From an uncultured Clostridia bacterium (GTDB lineage Bacteria; Bacillota; Clostridia; Christensenellales; Aristaeellaceae): a stretch of 14,473 nucleotides of DNA. The stretch spans positions 1 to 14,473 of the forward strand of contig CALNAU010000163.1 of the NCBI GenBank assembly GCA_937874275.1, given 5' to 3'. Below, piece after piece: positions 1 to 7,427 of this stretch. The notes below the pieces were generated by a model. It searched no databases. It was not told where the DNA came from and saw only the letters and a program-made list of their open reading frames with translations. The position numbers and the translations under genes were made by a program. The number at the start of each line of letters is the position of its first letter. Positions within the stretch are counted from its first letter, which is position 1.

Positions 1-386
1 GCGCCCAGAATGCGGTCCAGCAGCATGTTGGCGCGGATGTCGTTCTCATCGGGGTTGACATAGGCGTTGAGATACAGGATGGGATGCAGCCCCAGCCTGC
101 GGCAGGCGGTGGCCGTCTGCATGGCGTGGTTGGACTGGGTGGCCCCGTAGGTGAACACCGTCTCGCAGCCCTGGTCCAGCGCGTCCCCCAGCAGGTACTC
201 CAATTTTCGCACCTTGTTGCCGCCAAACAGGCTCATGCCGGAGAAGTCATCCCGCTTGATATACAGGTTGATGCCCAATTGCTCCGACAGCCGCTCCAAC
301 TTATAAAACGGCGTGGGATAAAACCCGAGGTTCGCCCGCGGCTTGGCGCCGGTCAATTGGCGCAGCTGCTTGATTTTCTCCTGCAT
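1..386 (-). CDS. PLP-dependent enzyme, D-cysteine desulfhydrase / ACC deaminase family (partial, C-terminus outside window)
   Basis: Only the first 128 residues are present; the frame is open to the left edge. The fragment reads as a fold-type II PLP enzyme. It has an opening PTPFYKLERL block (24-33), IKRDD (43-47), the PLP-lysine segment GGNKVRKLEYL with Lys58, and the substrate/cofactor loop YGATQSNH (80-87). These match the DcyD/ACC deaminase family, whose members release ammonia, pyruvate and sulfide from D-cysteine or deaminate related substrates. Two in-frame ATGs lie close together (392 and 386). AGGAGG at 400-395 is 8 nt from the ATG at 386 but only 2 nt from 392, so 386 is preferred. 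The gene starts 13 nt after the transglutaminase-like gene stops, and the ribosome binding site overlaps that stop, so the two are probably co-translated. Which family member it is depends on C-terminal residues not visible here; cysteate lyase or another beta-elimination enzyme is possible. Confidence 0.85.
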   Translation of the reverse strand, partial: MQEKIKQLRQLTGAKPRANLGFYPTPFYKLERLSEQLGINLYIKRDDFSGMSLFGGNKVRKLEYLLGDALDQGCETVFTYGATQSNHAMQTATACRRLGLHPILYLNAYVNPDENDIRANMLLDRILG

Positions 387-399
387 GGCCATATCCTCC

Positions 400-1767
400 T
401 CAGTTCAGTTGCTCATAGGATACCATGACCCGCTCGGTCTGGAAATCCCCCCGCCGCAGGCCCTGGTCGGGGTAGGACACCTCGCCATCCTGGTTGTCAT
501 AGGGGTCGGAGCGCAGGAAGGGATAGGGCGGGTCGAACTGCTGCTGCACATCGCGGTTGGATACCATGCGGAAGGGCTCCAGGTTGGCAAAGTAGAAGTT
601 CCACCGGTCCAGGTGCCCCTCGCGGTAGGCCGCGCCGCCAAAGGAGGCGTCTGCGTACAGCCAGCCGTAGGGGGCGATGTAGTAGCGCGCCCAGTCGTGG
701 TTGCCCACCATGCCGGGGCGGGTATACCAGCCTGCCTGCCACTGGGCCGGGATGCCCACGCAGCGGCACAACGCGATGAACAGCAGCGCGTGCATGCCGC
801 AGTCGCCCCGCTGACCCGCGCCAAAGTACTCGAGGATGTTGGTCTTGGTGAAATACGGCGGCACAAAGCGGTACACCGTCTGGGTGGTGATGTAATCGTA
901 GAACCGGCGCGCCTTCAGCAGCGGGTTGGTCTCCTCCCCCACCAGCTCACGGGCCAGGTCGCGGATGAATGGAGTGAAGTGAATCTGCGGCAGCATCTGC
1001 TGGGTGTCAAAGTCCGGCTGCTGTGCCGCCACATCCTCCGGCTTGGGGTCTACGTAGGGGGCGTTGATGTCATAATCAAATTCCACCGTGAAGGCCATGC
1101 CGGGCTGGTAGGTTTCCTCAAAGTAAGCGGTGCGCTGGGGGTGATCCAACGCCGCAATGTGCTTGGCCGTGGGCGTGGTAACCAGGTAGCTGCCGGGGAT
1201 GCTCTGTCCGTCCTTGAGCGGCAGGGCCATGTGCACGCGGATGGTTTCGCCGGGGCGCTGCGCGTGCGGGGCAACCGTGAGGGTGGAGCGCAGGCGGAAC
1301 CGCCAATGCCCGCTGCCCGCGCGCTTCATGTGGGCGATGGCGTCATCCAGCATGCGGAAGTTTTCATACTTGGCGTCCAGCGCCTGCTTGTCCAAAAACC
1401 GCTCGTTCCAGTCCACCCGCGTCTTGAGCATGCTGTCATAGGCATTGGCCTTGTAGCGCACCTGCCCATCCACATAAATCCAGTCCAGCGTGCCGTCGTC
1501 GCGCAGGGCATCCATCTCGGCCTGCGTGACGCCCTGCACCTTCTCCTGCAACAGCTTCAGCATCTGCGCCTCGCTGTAGGGGTAGCAGGCGGGCAGCTCC
1601 TTCAATATCTGCTGCTCCAGCTTCAGGCGCTGCTTGAGGATGTCCGGCACCTTGTCGCTTTTGAGGCGCAGGTCGATGACCCGGTTTGCGCGCCCTAGGT
1701 CACCATAGGCCACCAGGCGGGCAATGTCCTCCGGCAGTGGGTAGGAGAAGTAATCGAGGTTTGTCAT
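400..1767 (-). CDS. Transglutaminase-like (cysteine protease fold) cytoplasmic protein
   Basis: A 455-aa protein with a C-terminal transglutaminase core domain. The catalytic triad is readable: Cys323 in RGDCGMHALL, His357 in GNHDWARYY, and Asp373 in WLYADASFG. The preceding YDYITTQTVYRF (290-301) is the usual lead-in helix, and GIPAQWQAGW (338-347) is the typical strand after the Cys helix. Residues 1-150 form a charged, mostly helical N-terminal region that I do not recognise, and 155-235 look like beta strands. There is no signal peptide or membrane segment, so it should act in the cytoplasm. Bacterial members of this superfamily are usually peptidases or amide hydrolases rather than cross-linkers. 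It lies 43 nt after the transporter ATPase gene in the same operon, which fits cleavage of imported peptides; that role is inference. The ribosome binding site AAGGAAGG lies about 9 nt before the ATG. Confidence 0.85.
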   Translation of the reverse strand: MTNLDYFSYPLPEDIARLVAYGDLGRANRVIDLRLKSDKVPDILKQRLKLEQQILKELPACYPYSEAQMLKLLQEKVQGVTQAEMDALRDDGTLDWIYVDGQVRYKANAYDSMLKTRVDWNERFLDKQALDAKYENFRMLDDAIAHMKRAGSGHWRFRLRSTLTVAPHAQRPGETIRVHMALPLKDGQSIPGSYLVTTPTAKHIAALDHPQRTAYFEETYQPGMAFTVEFDYDINAPYVDPKPEDVAAQQPDFDTQQMLPQIHFTPFIRDLARELVGEETNPLLKARRFYDYITTQTVYRFVPPYFTKTNILEYFGAGQRGDCGMHALLFIALCRCVGIPAQWQAGWYTRPGMVGNHDWARYYIAPYGWLYADASFGGAAYREGHLDRWNFYFANLEPFRMVSNRDVQQQFDPPYPFLRSDPYDNQDGEVSYPDQGLRRGDFQTERVMVSYEQLN

Positions 1768-1810
1768 GTCGGATGGCCTTCCTTTTTTATATATTCATGT
1801 ATTTTATATC

Positions 1811-2776
1811 TCACACCAGATGACATGCCACGAAATGACCCCGGTCAATCTCGCGCAGCTCGGGCACCTCGGTGCGGCAGCGCGGCTGGGTATAGGGGCA
1901 ACGGGTGTGGAACACGCAGCCGTCGGGCAAATCCACGGGGCTGGGCAGGTCGCCGGTCAGCGGCGCCCGCTTCTGCTGTTCGTCAAAGCCCACTTGCGGG
2001 ATGGCCTCAAACAGCGCCTTGGTGTAGGGATGCGCCCGGTTGGTCTTGAAATCCTCCCGGTCGGCCAGCTCCACCACGCGGCCCAAATACAGCACCGCGA
2101 TGCGGCGGGACACGTGGTAGACCACATTGAGGTTGTGGGAGATAAAGGCGTAGGCGATGCCGGTGCGGCTTTGCAAATCCATCAGCAGGTTGATGACCTG
2201 GGACTGGATGGATACGTCCAGCGCGGAAACCGGCTCATCACACAGCACAAACTTGGGGTTGACCGCGATGGCACGGGCGATGCCGATGCGCTGGCGCTGC
2301 CCGCCCGAAAACTCGTGCGGATAGCGGCGGATGTAGATGGGGTCCAGCCCGCACAAATCCATCAACTCGCGCACCCGCTCGATGCGCTCGGCGGGCGTGT
2401 ACATATTTTGAAACACCAAGGGCTCGCTGATGATATCACCCACCGTCATGCGGGGGTTGAGGCTGCTGTAGGGGTCCTGAAAAATGATCTGCATGTCCCG
2501 GCGCAGCGGGCGCAGCTCCTTTTCACTCAGGTGCGTAATATCCTGCCCGTCAAACACGACGCGGCCATCGGTGACATCCGTCAGGCGAATCATGGCGCGG
2601 CCCAATGTGGTTTTGCCGCAGCCGGATTCGCCCACGATGCCCAGCGTCTCGCCGCGGCGAATTTGCAGGCTGACGTCGTTGACAGCCTTCACATATCCAC
2701 GGGCCCTGCCCATCTTGCGCACGGGGAACCATTTATCCAGGCGCTCCACCGCCATGAGGACTTCCTGTTCAGGCAT
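1811..2776 (-). CDS. dppF: Dipeptide/oligopeptide ABC transporter ATPase, DppF/OppF type
   Basis: A 321-aa ATPase, the second of two nucleotide-binding subunits of a peptide importer. Visible motifs are Walker A GESGCGKTT (49-57), Q-loop Gln100 followed by DPYSSLNPRM, signature SGGQRQR (157-163), Walker B FVLCDEP (176-182) and switch His214. The C-terminal oligopeptide-type extension contains HPYTKALFEAIP (249-260) and four cysteines (287, 293, 300, 318). The frame is open much further upstream, but that part is the antisense-free shadow of dppD. The real start is set by AGGAGG 6 nt before the ATG at 2776, which overlaps the end of dppD by 8 nt (ATGCCTGA). A second in-frame ATG at 2755 with AGGAAG 5 nt upstream is a less likely alternative. 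The OppF/DppF call over DppD rests on gene order and on the LGRAMIRL and DPYSSLNPR signatures. Confidence 0.94.
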   Translation of the reverse strand: MPEQEVLMAVERLDKWFPVRKMGRARGYVKAVNDVSLQIRRGETLGIVGESGCGKTTLGRAMIRLTDVTDGRVVFDGQDITHLSEKELRPLRRDMQIIFQDPYSSLNPRMTVGDIISEPLVFQNMYTPAERIERVRELMDLCGLDPIYIRRYPHEFSGGQRQRIGIARAIAVNPKFVLCDEPVSALDVSIQSQVINLLMDLQSRTGIAYAFISHNLNVVYHVSRRIAVLYLGRVVELADREDFKTNRAHPYTKALFEAIPQVGFDEQQKRAPLTGDLPSPVDLPDGCVFHTRCPYTQPRCRTEVPELREIDRGHFVACHLV

Positions 2777-3773
2777 GGGCTTCCTCCTTCTCAATGGCGT
2801 CGGATTGCAGGAAACAGCGCACCAAGCGGCCGTCCGGTCCTGCGGTGAGCGCCGGGCGCTTTTCGCGGCAGACGGGCATGACGTGCTTGCAGCGCGGGTT
2901 GAACAGGCAGCCCGCGGGCCGCTTGGACAGGCTGGGCACCATGCCCTCGATGACGTGCAGGCGCTCCACATCGTCCTCCAGGTTGGGGATGGATTTGAGC
3001 AGCGCCGCGGTATAGGGGTGGCGGGGCTGGGTAAACACATCGCGCGCGGAGCCGTATTCCATGGCCTTGCCCGCGTACATCACCAGCACCTCGTCGGCCA
3101 CACGGGAGATGACGCCCAGGTCGTGGGTAATCATGATGACCGAGGCGCCGGTCTTCTGCTTGAGTTCGTTGATCAGCTCCAATATCTGCGCCTGGATGGT
3201 GACGTCCAGCGCCGTGGTGGGCTCGTCACATATCAGCAGCTGCGGGTTGCAGCTCAGCGCGATGGCAATCATCACCCGCTGGCGCATGCCGCCCGACAGC
3301 TGATGAGGATATTCCCCAAAGCGCTTCTCGGGCAGCGGGATGCCCACCAGGCGGAGCATCTCGATGGCGCGCTCGCGCGCCTGCTTGCGGTCGCAGTCGC
3401 CGTGCAGCAAAATGGACTCCATAATCTGGTTGCCCACGGTGTACACGGGGTTGAGGCTGGTCATGGGCTCCTGAAAAATCATGCCGATTTTGCCGCCGCG
3501 TATCTGCTTCATTTCCTTCTTGGACTTTTTGAGGATGTCGTCGCCCAGCAGCTCCACGGTGCCGGACACAATGCGCCCCGGCGGCGTCTGCACCAGGCGC
3601 ATGATGGACAGCGCCGTTACCGACTTGCCCGAGCCCGATTCGCCCACGATGCCCAGGGTCTGTCCGCGCGCCACATCAAAGGACACATCATCCAGCGCGT
3701 AGACGATGCCCTCATCGGTGTAGAAGTAGGTGCACAGGTTGCGCACCTTCAGCAGGGGCTGCTTGTCCGTCAT
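2769..3773 (-). CDS. dppD: Dipeptide/oligopeptide ABC transporter ATPase, DppD/OppD type
   Basis: A 334-aa ATPase that pairs with the DppF subunit to power peptide import at the inner face of the membrane. Motifs are Walker A GESGSGKS (44-51), Q-loop Gln101 in FQEPMTSLNPVYTVG, signature LSGGMRQR (159-166), Walker B LLICDEP (179-185) and switch His217 in THDLG. The C-terminal extension has RHPYTAALLKSIP (251-263) and a four-cysteine set (289, 295, 302, 320) with the same spacing as in the neighbouring ATPase up to the third cysteine. QEPMTSLNP and GGMRQR are typical of the DppD/OppD half. AAGGAG lies 8 nt before the ATG. The gene is 32 nt downstream of dppC and overlaps dppF by 8 nt, so translational coupling of the two ATPases is likely. 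Confidence 0.95.
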   Translation of the reverse strand: MTDKQPLLKVRNLCTYFYTDEGIVYALDDVSFDVARGQTLGIVGESGSGKSVTALSIMRLVQTPPGRIVSGTVELLGDDILKKSKKEMKQIRGGKIGMIFQEPMTSLNPVYTVGNQIMESILLHGDCDRKQARERAIEMLRLVGIPLPEKRFGEYPHQLSGGMRQRVMIAIALSCNPQLLICDEPTTALDVTIQAQILELINELKQKTGASVIMITHDLGVISRVADEVLVMYAGKAMEYGSARDVFTQPRHPYTAALLKSIPNLEDDVERLHVIEGMVPSLSKRPAGCLFNPRCKHVMPVCREKRPALTAGPDGRLVRCFLQSDAIEKEEAHA

Positions 3774-3805
3774 GCCATGCTCTCCTTATGCCGGGTTGGA
3801 AAAAG

Positions 3806-4690
3806 TTACAGGTTTTTCAGCTTGGGGTCCAGGGCGTCGCGCAGCGCGTCACCCAGCAGGTTGAAGGCCAGCACCGTCAGCACCAGCGCGATGCCGGGAA
3901 ACACGCTGTAGGTGGGGTTGGTGCGCAGGTATTTGCGCGCCATGGAAATCATCTCTCCCCAGGAGGACACCGGCGGCTGCACGCCCAGCCCCAGGAAGGA
4001 CAGGCTGGCCTCGTACATGATGTCCGACGGAATGGCCATGGTGACCACCACGATGATGGTGGACAGGCAGTTGGGGATGAGGTGGCGCAGGATGATTTTC
4101 AGGTCGCTGCCGCCGGAAGCGCGGGCCGCCTCCACAAATTCCTTTTCCTTCAGCTGCATCACCTGGGCGCGGATGATGCGGGCAATGCCCGTCCAGCCGA
4201 CAAACCCGATGGCCAGGAACACGTTGATGACCCCCGTGCCCAGCACAAACATGATGACGATAGCGAACAGGATGTGCGGAAAGGAGGCGAAAACCTCGAT
4301 GATGCGGCTGATGACGGCGTCAATCTTGCCGCCGTAATAACCGGCCAGGGCGCCCAGAAACACGCCGATGGTGACCGCGATAGCCTCGGCAATCAGGCCG
4401 ACCGACAGCGAGATGCGCGAGCCGTAGATGATGCGGGTGAGGATATCGCGGCCGAACTCATCCGTGCCCAGCCAGTGCTTGCTGGATGGTCCTTCCAAAA
4501 TGGCCGATGTATCCTGATAGCCCTCCTCATAGGGGGCAATCAGCGGGGCGAAGATGGCCACCAGAATCAGCAGCACAATGAACACCAGGCACGCGATGGC
4601 CACCTTGTCCTTCTTCAGGCGGACAAAGGCGTCATGGTAAAAGCTGGTGTAGGCGGCATCCTGTACGTTTGCGTTTGCTTTGATACTCAT
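3806..4690 (-). CDS. dppC: Dipeptide/oligopeptide ABC transporter permease, DppC/OppC type
   Basis: A 294-aa membrane permease. A cytoplasmic N-terminus (1-28) leads into a first membrane helix at about 30-53. The family's periplasmic element HWLGTDEFGRD follows at 72-82, then further helices at about 93-118, 138-165 and later. The cytoplasmic EAA loop that docks on the ATPases is EAARASGG...HLIPN (187-207), and the C-terminus DALDPKLKNL is typical of DppC/OppC. Together with DppB it forms the channel. The start lies only 3 nt after the dppB stop, and its ribosome binding site (GAGG, 6 nt spacing) overlaps that stop, which indicates coupled translation. Confidence 0.95.
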   Translation of the reverse strand: MSIKANANVQDAAYTSFYHDAFVRLKKDKVAIACLVFIVLLILVAIFAPLIAPYEEGYQDTSAILEGPSSKHWLGTDEFGRDILTRIIYGSRISLSVGLIAEAIAVTIGVFLGALAGYYGGKIDAVISRIIEVFASFPHILFAIVIMFVLGTGVINVFLAIGFVGWTGIARIIRAQVMQLKEKEFVEAARASGGSDLKIILRHLIPNCLSTIIVVVTMAIPSDIMYEASLSFLGLGVQPPVSSWGEMISMARKYLRTNPTYSVFPGIALVLTVLAFNLLGDALRDALDPKLKNL

Positions 4691-4693
4691 CTG

Positions 4694-5629
4694 CTACCTC
4701 TTCGCGGGGCCGGCCACGCGGATGCGCGGGTCAAACAGGCCGTAGGTCAGGTCAATCAGCAGGTTGGCGATGACAAAGACCGAGGCGATGTACACCGTGC
4801 AGCCCTGAATGATGGGGATGTCGCGCTTCATGATGGCCTCCACCAGCAGCCTGCCCAATCCGTTGATGGAAAAGATGGTCTCCACCAGCACCGAGCCGCC
4901 CAAGATGGACTTGATCAGCGTGCCCAGGTAGGTGAGGATGGGGATGCCGGCGTTCTTGAACGCGTGCTTGGCCACCACAAAGAACTCCCCCACGCCCTTG
5001 GAGCGGGCGGTGCGGATATAATCCTGATTCATGGCGTCCAATATGTTGGTGCGCGTAAGGCGCGCCAGCGACGCCGCGTAAATCATCCCCAGCGCCACCG
5101 AGGGCATGATGTAGGCGCTGGGCTGCCGCAGGCCCGAGATGGGCAGCCACTTGAGGGTGAGGCCGAAAACCAGCTGCAATATGATGGCCAGCCAGAAGCT
5201 GGGTGCCGCCATGCCCAATGTAGAAATCATCATGATGACGCGGTCCACCCACTTGCCGCGGAACACCGCCGCCAGCGTGCCCATCAGCACCCCCAGTATG
5301 ATGGCGAACGCCAGCACCAGCACCGCCAGCGTGCCCGTGACGGAAAACGCGCGCAAAATCAGCTCCATCACCGGCTTTTTCTGGAAGTAGCTGTTGCCGA
5401 AGTCCCCCGTCACCGCATTGGTGAGGAAGCGGAAATACTGAGCAGGCAGCGGGTCATTGAGCCCCATCTGCTCACGGATGCGGTTGATGGTGGCATCGTC
5501 CGCCTTCTTTTGCAGCATGACGGCCACCGGGTCTCCCGGCACCACATTGACCATGATGAAGGTGACCAGCGTGACGCCCAGCAGCACGATGACGGTCTGG
5601 TACAGGCGCCTGAGTGTGAATTTCAGCAT
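4694..5629 (-). CDS. dppB: Dipeptide/oligopeptide ABC transporter permease, DppB/OppB type
   Basis: A 311-aa permease. The N-terminal MLKFTLRRLYQTVIVLLGVT leads into the first helix (about 10-30), followed by the family's PGDP (31-34) and the extracytoplasmic segment RIREQMGLNDPLPAQYFRFL (51-70). More helices lie at about 98-122, 133-155, 172-192, 229-252 and 276-297. The EAA coupling loop is DYIRTARSKG...KHAFKNAG (203-228), and the tail is LTYGLFDPRIR. The frame is open 19 codons further upstream, but GGAGG 7 nt before the ATG at 5629 and family alignment favour this start. The upstream stretch also contains the intercistronic hairpin. Confidence 0.95.
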   Translation of the reverse strand: MLKFTLRRLYQTVIVLLGVTLVTFIMVNVVPGDPVAVMLQKKADDATINRIREQMGLNDPLPAQYFRFLTNAVTGDFGNSYFQKKPVMELILRAFSVTGTLAVLVLAFAIILGVLMGTLAAVFRGKWVDRVIMMISTLGMAAPSFWLAIILQLVFGLTLKWLPISGLRQPSAYIMPSVALGMIYAASLARLTRTNILDAMNQDYIRTARSKGVGEFFVVAKHAFKNAGIPILTYLGTLIKSILGGSVLVETIFSINGLGRLLVEAIMKRDIPIIQGCTVYIASVFVIANLLIDLTYGLFDPRIRVAGPAKR

Positions 5630-5655
5630 GCGCGGCCCTCCGATACGTAGGAAAG

Positions 5656-5689
5656 GGCGCGGGTATGGGGCAGCCCCCACACCCACGCC
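5656..5689 (-). promoter_or_regulatory. Intercistronic stem-loop between the binding protein and dppB (mRNA stabiliser or leaky terminator)
   Basis: In the transcript the core is GGGTGTGGGG, loop GCTG, CCCCATACCC (5684-5661): ten pairs with one G-U. GGCGT (5689-5685) and GCGCC (5660-5656) extend it to 15 pairs with a second G-U. Only a short C-TTT-CC follows, so termination should be partial. It ends about 27 nt before the dppB start, just upstream of its ribosome binding site. Hairpins in this place commonly raise binding-protein output over the membrane parts; that function here is inference. Confidence 0.7.
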
Positions 5690-5705
5690 GTGCGGGAATT
5701 ACGAT

Positions 5706-7253
5706 TTACTCAACGATGGAAGCGTCATCCAGGTGGAACATGCTGCCGTCAAAGAAGACGCCCTCCACCTTGTCGCTCTTGAGGTAATAGGTCACGGGGT
5801 TGTACAGCGGCACCGTGACAAACTCTTCCGCCACCAGGCGCTGATCGATCTGCTTGTAGATCTCGATGCGCTCCTCGCCGGCAGGCATGGCGCGGCCCTT
5901 GGCCATCAGCTCGTCGGTAAGCGGGTCGTTCCAGTTGGAGGAGAAGAACTTGGAGTTGCCCGACTGGAAGAACGTGTAGGTGAAGTTGTCGGGGTCAGGC
6001 ATGTCCGCGTACCAGGTCAGCAGCGGGCACTGCACCGAGCCTTCCTTGCGCAGGGACACATAGGTAGCCGAGTCAACGCGGTTGACCTCCAGTTCGATAT
6101 TGGAAGCCTTGAGCTGCTCCTGCAGCACGACGGGGATACCCGCGATGGAGGAGGTCTCCGACACATAGTTGACCAGCTTGATGCCATCGGGGAATCCGGC
6201 TTCGGCCAGCAGGGCCTTGGCCTTCTCGGGGTCGTAGAAGGACGGGCGGGCGGTGTAGCCAGCCACGCTGGGGGTAATCAGCGAGTTGGCCACCGTGCCG
6301 TTGCCCTGCAGATAGCTTTCAACAATCGCCTTCTGGTCGATGGCGTGAGCCACGGCTTCGCGCACCTTCACATTGTCCAGCGGCGGCATGGCCACGTTGA
6401 GGTTGAGGGCGATGATGCCGCGCAGGTCGGACATCACCAGGTTCTTGGCGAACTCACCCTCCTGATAGCCCTTGACGTAGGTGGGATCCATGTTGACGAG
6501 GTCCAGCGAACCGGCTTCAAACTCCATCAGTGCGGTGCCGCGGTCCAGGTTGTACAGGTACACTTCGTCAATCTGGGGGCGGCCTTCGTAATACTTCTCG
6601 TTGGCCACCAGGTGCAGGGTGTCCTTGGCGGTGAAGCTCTCGAACACGAAGGGGCCGGTGCCCACGAAACTGTCAATGCCCCAGGTCTCGCCGGCGGCCG
6701 TGCAGGCATCCTGCGGATAAATCAGCATCTGCGGGCAGGACAGGATGTAGTTGAAGGGGGCGTAGGGATACTCCAGCTCGATGGTGAAATTGAAGTCATC
6801 CTGAATGGTGACGCCGGCCAGCTCGGTGGCCTTGCCGTCCAGCATGTCCTTGCCGCCCAGAATCATGTCGCACAGCCAGGCGTTGACGTTGGCGGTGGCA
6901 GGATCAAAAATGCGGTGCAAGGTAAAATACACGTCCTTGCTGGTCAGCTGGGTGCCATCGTGGAAATACACATCCTCGCGCAACTTGCAGGTAAACACCT
7001 TGCCGTCCTCGCTGACAGCGGGCATTTCCGCCAGCAACTGGGGCGCCAGGGAGCCATCCGGCTGAAGCGCCAGCAGGGGCTCGCACACCATGATGCCGCC
7101 CTGCAGCACGCCGCTGGATGTCGCTTTGTGCACGTCGATGAGGTCCATGTCGTCCATGGCGCCGCCAAAGGAAAACACCTTGCCCTCCGCCAGCGCAGGG
7201 GTGAGCCCGAGCATCAGGCCCAGTGCCAGCAACAATGCCATTAACCTTTTCAT
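5706..7253 (-). CDS. dppA: Peptide ABC transporter substrate-binding protein (SBP_bac_5 / DppA-OppA family)
   Basis: A 515-aa secreted solute-binding protein. A signal peptide (about 1-22, positive KR, then a Leu/Ala/Gly core) ends in ALA before Glu23, a signal peptidase I type site. There is no cysteine for lipid anchoring. Family features include CEPLLALQPDGSLAPQLLAE near the N-terminus, FHDGTQLTSKDVYFTLHRIF, SFVGTGPFVFESF, NVKVREAVAHAIDQKAIV and the Asp/Pro-rich WYADMPDPDNFTYTFF. These define the bilobed peptide-binding fold. It is first in the operon and followed by the permeases and ATPases. The start carries a tandem ribosome binding site: AAGGAGG about 11 nt away and AAGGAG 4 nt away. 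What peptide it binds cannot be told from sequence; nickel, glutathione or murein peptide binding are known within the same family. Confidence 0.95.
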   Translation of the reverse strand: MKRLMALLLALGLMLGLTPALAEGKVFSFGGAMDDMDLIDVHKATSSGVLQGGIMVCEPLLALQPDGSLAPQLLAEMPAVSEDGKVFTCKLREDVYFHDGTQLTSKDVYFTLHRIFDPATANVNAWLCDMILGGKDMLDGKATELAGVTIQDDFNFTIELEYPYAPFNYILSCPQMLIYPQDACTAAGETWGIDSFVGTGPFVFESFTAKDTLHLVANEKYYEGRPQIDEVYLYNLDRGTALMEFEAGSLDLVNMDPTYVKGYQEGEFAKNLVMSDLRGIIALNLNVAMPPLDNVKVREAVAHAIDQKAIVESYLQGNGTVANSLITPSVAGYTARPSFYDPEKAKALLAEAGFPDGIKLVNYVSETSSIAGIPVVLQEQLKASNIELEVNRVDSATYVSLRKEGSVQCPLLTWYADMPDPDNFTYTFFQSGNSKFFSSNWNDPLTDELMAKGRAMPAGEERIEIYKQIDQRLVAEEFVTVPLYNPVTYYLKSDKVEGVFFDGSMFHLDDASIVE

Positions 7254-7307
7254 TCGTCTCCTTGCCTCCTTGTGAGCAATTTTGTCACGATTTGATTCGC
7301 GACCTGT

Positions 7308-7336
7308 ATTATATTAATACATCGAAATCGATAATT
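7308..7336 (-). promoter_or_regulatory. Candidate proximal promoter of the peptide-uptake operon
   Basis: A perfect TATAAT (7313-7308) lies about 55 nt before the binding-protein start. At 17-bp spacing the -35 would be AATTAT (7336-7331), a poor match, so an activator or another sigma subunit might be needed. The -10 sits inside an inverted repeat with arms GTATTA and TAATAC (7306-7320). Confidence 0.35.
7321..7332. promoter_or_regulatory. Candidate operator: palindrome inside the proximal promoter spacer
   Basis: ATCGAAATCGAT is a dyad with 5-bp arms ATCGA/TCGAT around AA. It sits between the proposed -35 and -10 of the peptide operon, where a bound repressor would block polymerase. No regulator gene adjoins it, so the cognate protein is unknown. 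Confidence 0.3.
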
Positions 7337-7378
7337 TTACAACACCGTTTTTGTGAAACCTTGTCTGATAGTACAGGA

Positions 7379-7406
7379 TTAATACAAATAGATTCGGGCA
7401 AGTCAA
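7379..7406 (-). promoter_or_regulatory. Candidate distal promoter of the peptide-uptake operon
   Basis: TTGACT (7406-7401) and TATTAA (7384-7379) are separated by 16 bp, giving five and four matches to the sigma-A hexamers. It would give a leader of about 120 nt. The dyad at 7413-7427 lies just upstream of the -35. Confidence 0.4.
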
Positions 7407-7412
7407 GCGCCA

Positions 7413-7427
7413 ATCATCGCTGATGAT
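7413..7427. repeat. Perfect inverted repeat upstream of the distal promoter
   Basis: ATCATC and GATGAT separated by GCT. It lies 6 bp upstream of the distal -35 hexamer of the peptide operon. It could be a regulator site or chance; short dyads of this size are common. Confidence 0.3.

Noticed and set aside
343..5650. Very long open frames on the plus strand opposite the peptide operon (for example 343-1698 and 3788-5650)
   Set aside because: They are antisense to genes with clear motifs, lack ribosome binding sites, and read as His/Gln/Arg/Gly-rich low-complexity protein, as expected for antisense frames in GC-rich DNA.
5457..7244. A 595-codon plus-strand frame opposite the binding protein
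   Set aside because: Same antisense artefact; the minus strand encodes an intact peptide-binding protein with signal peptide.
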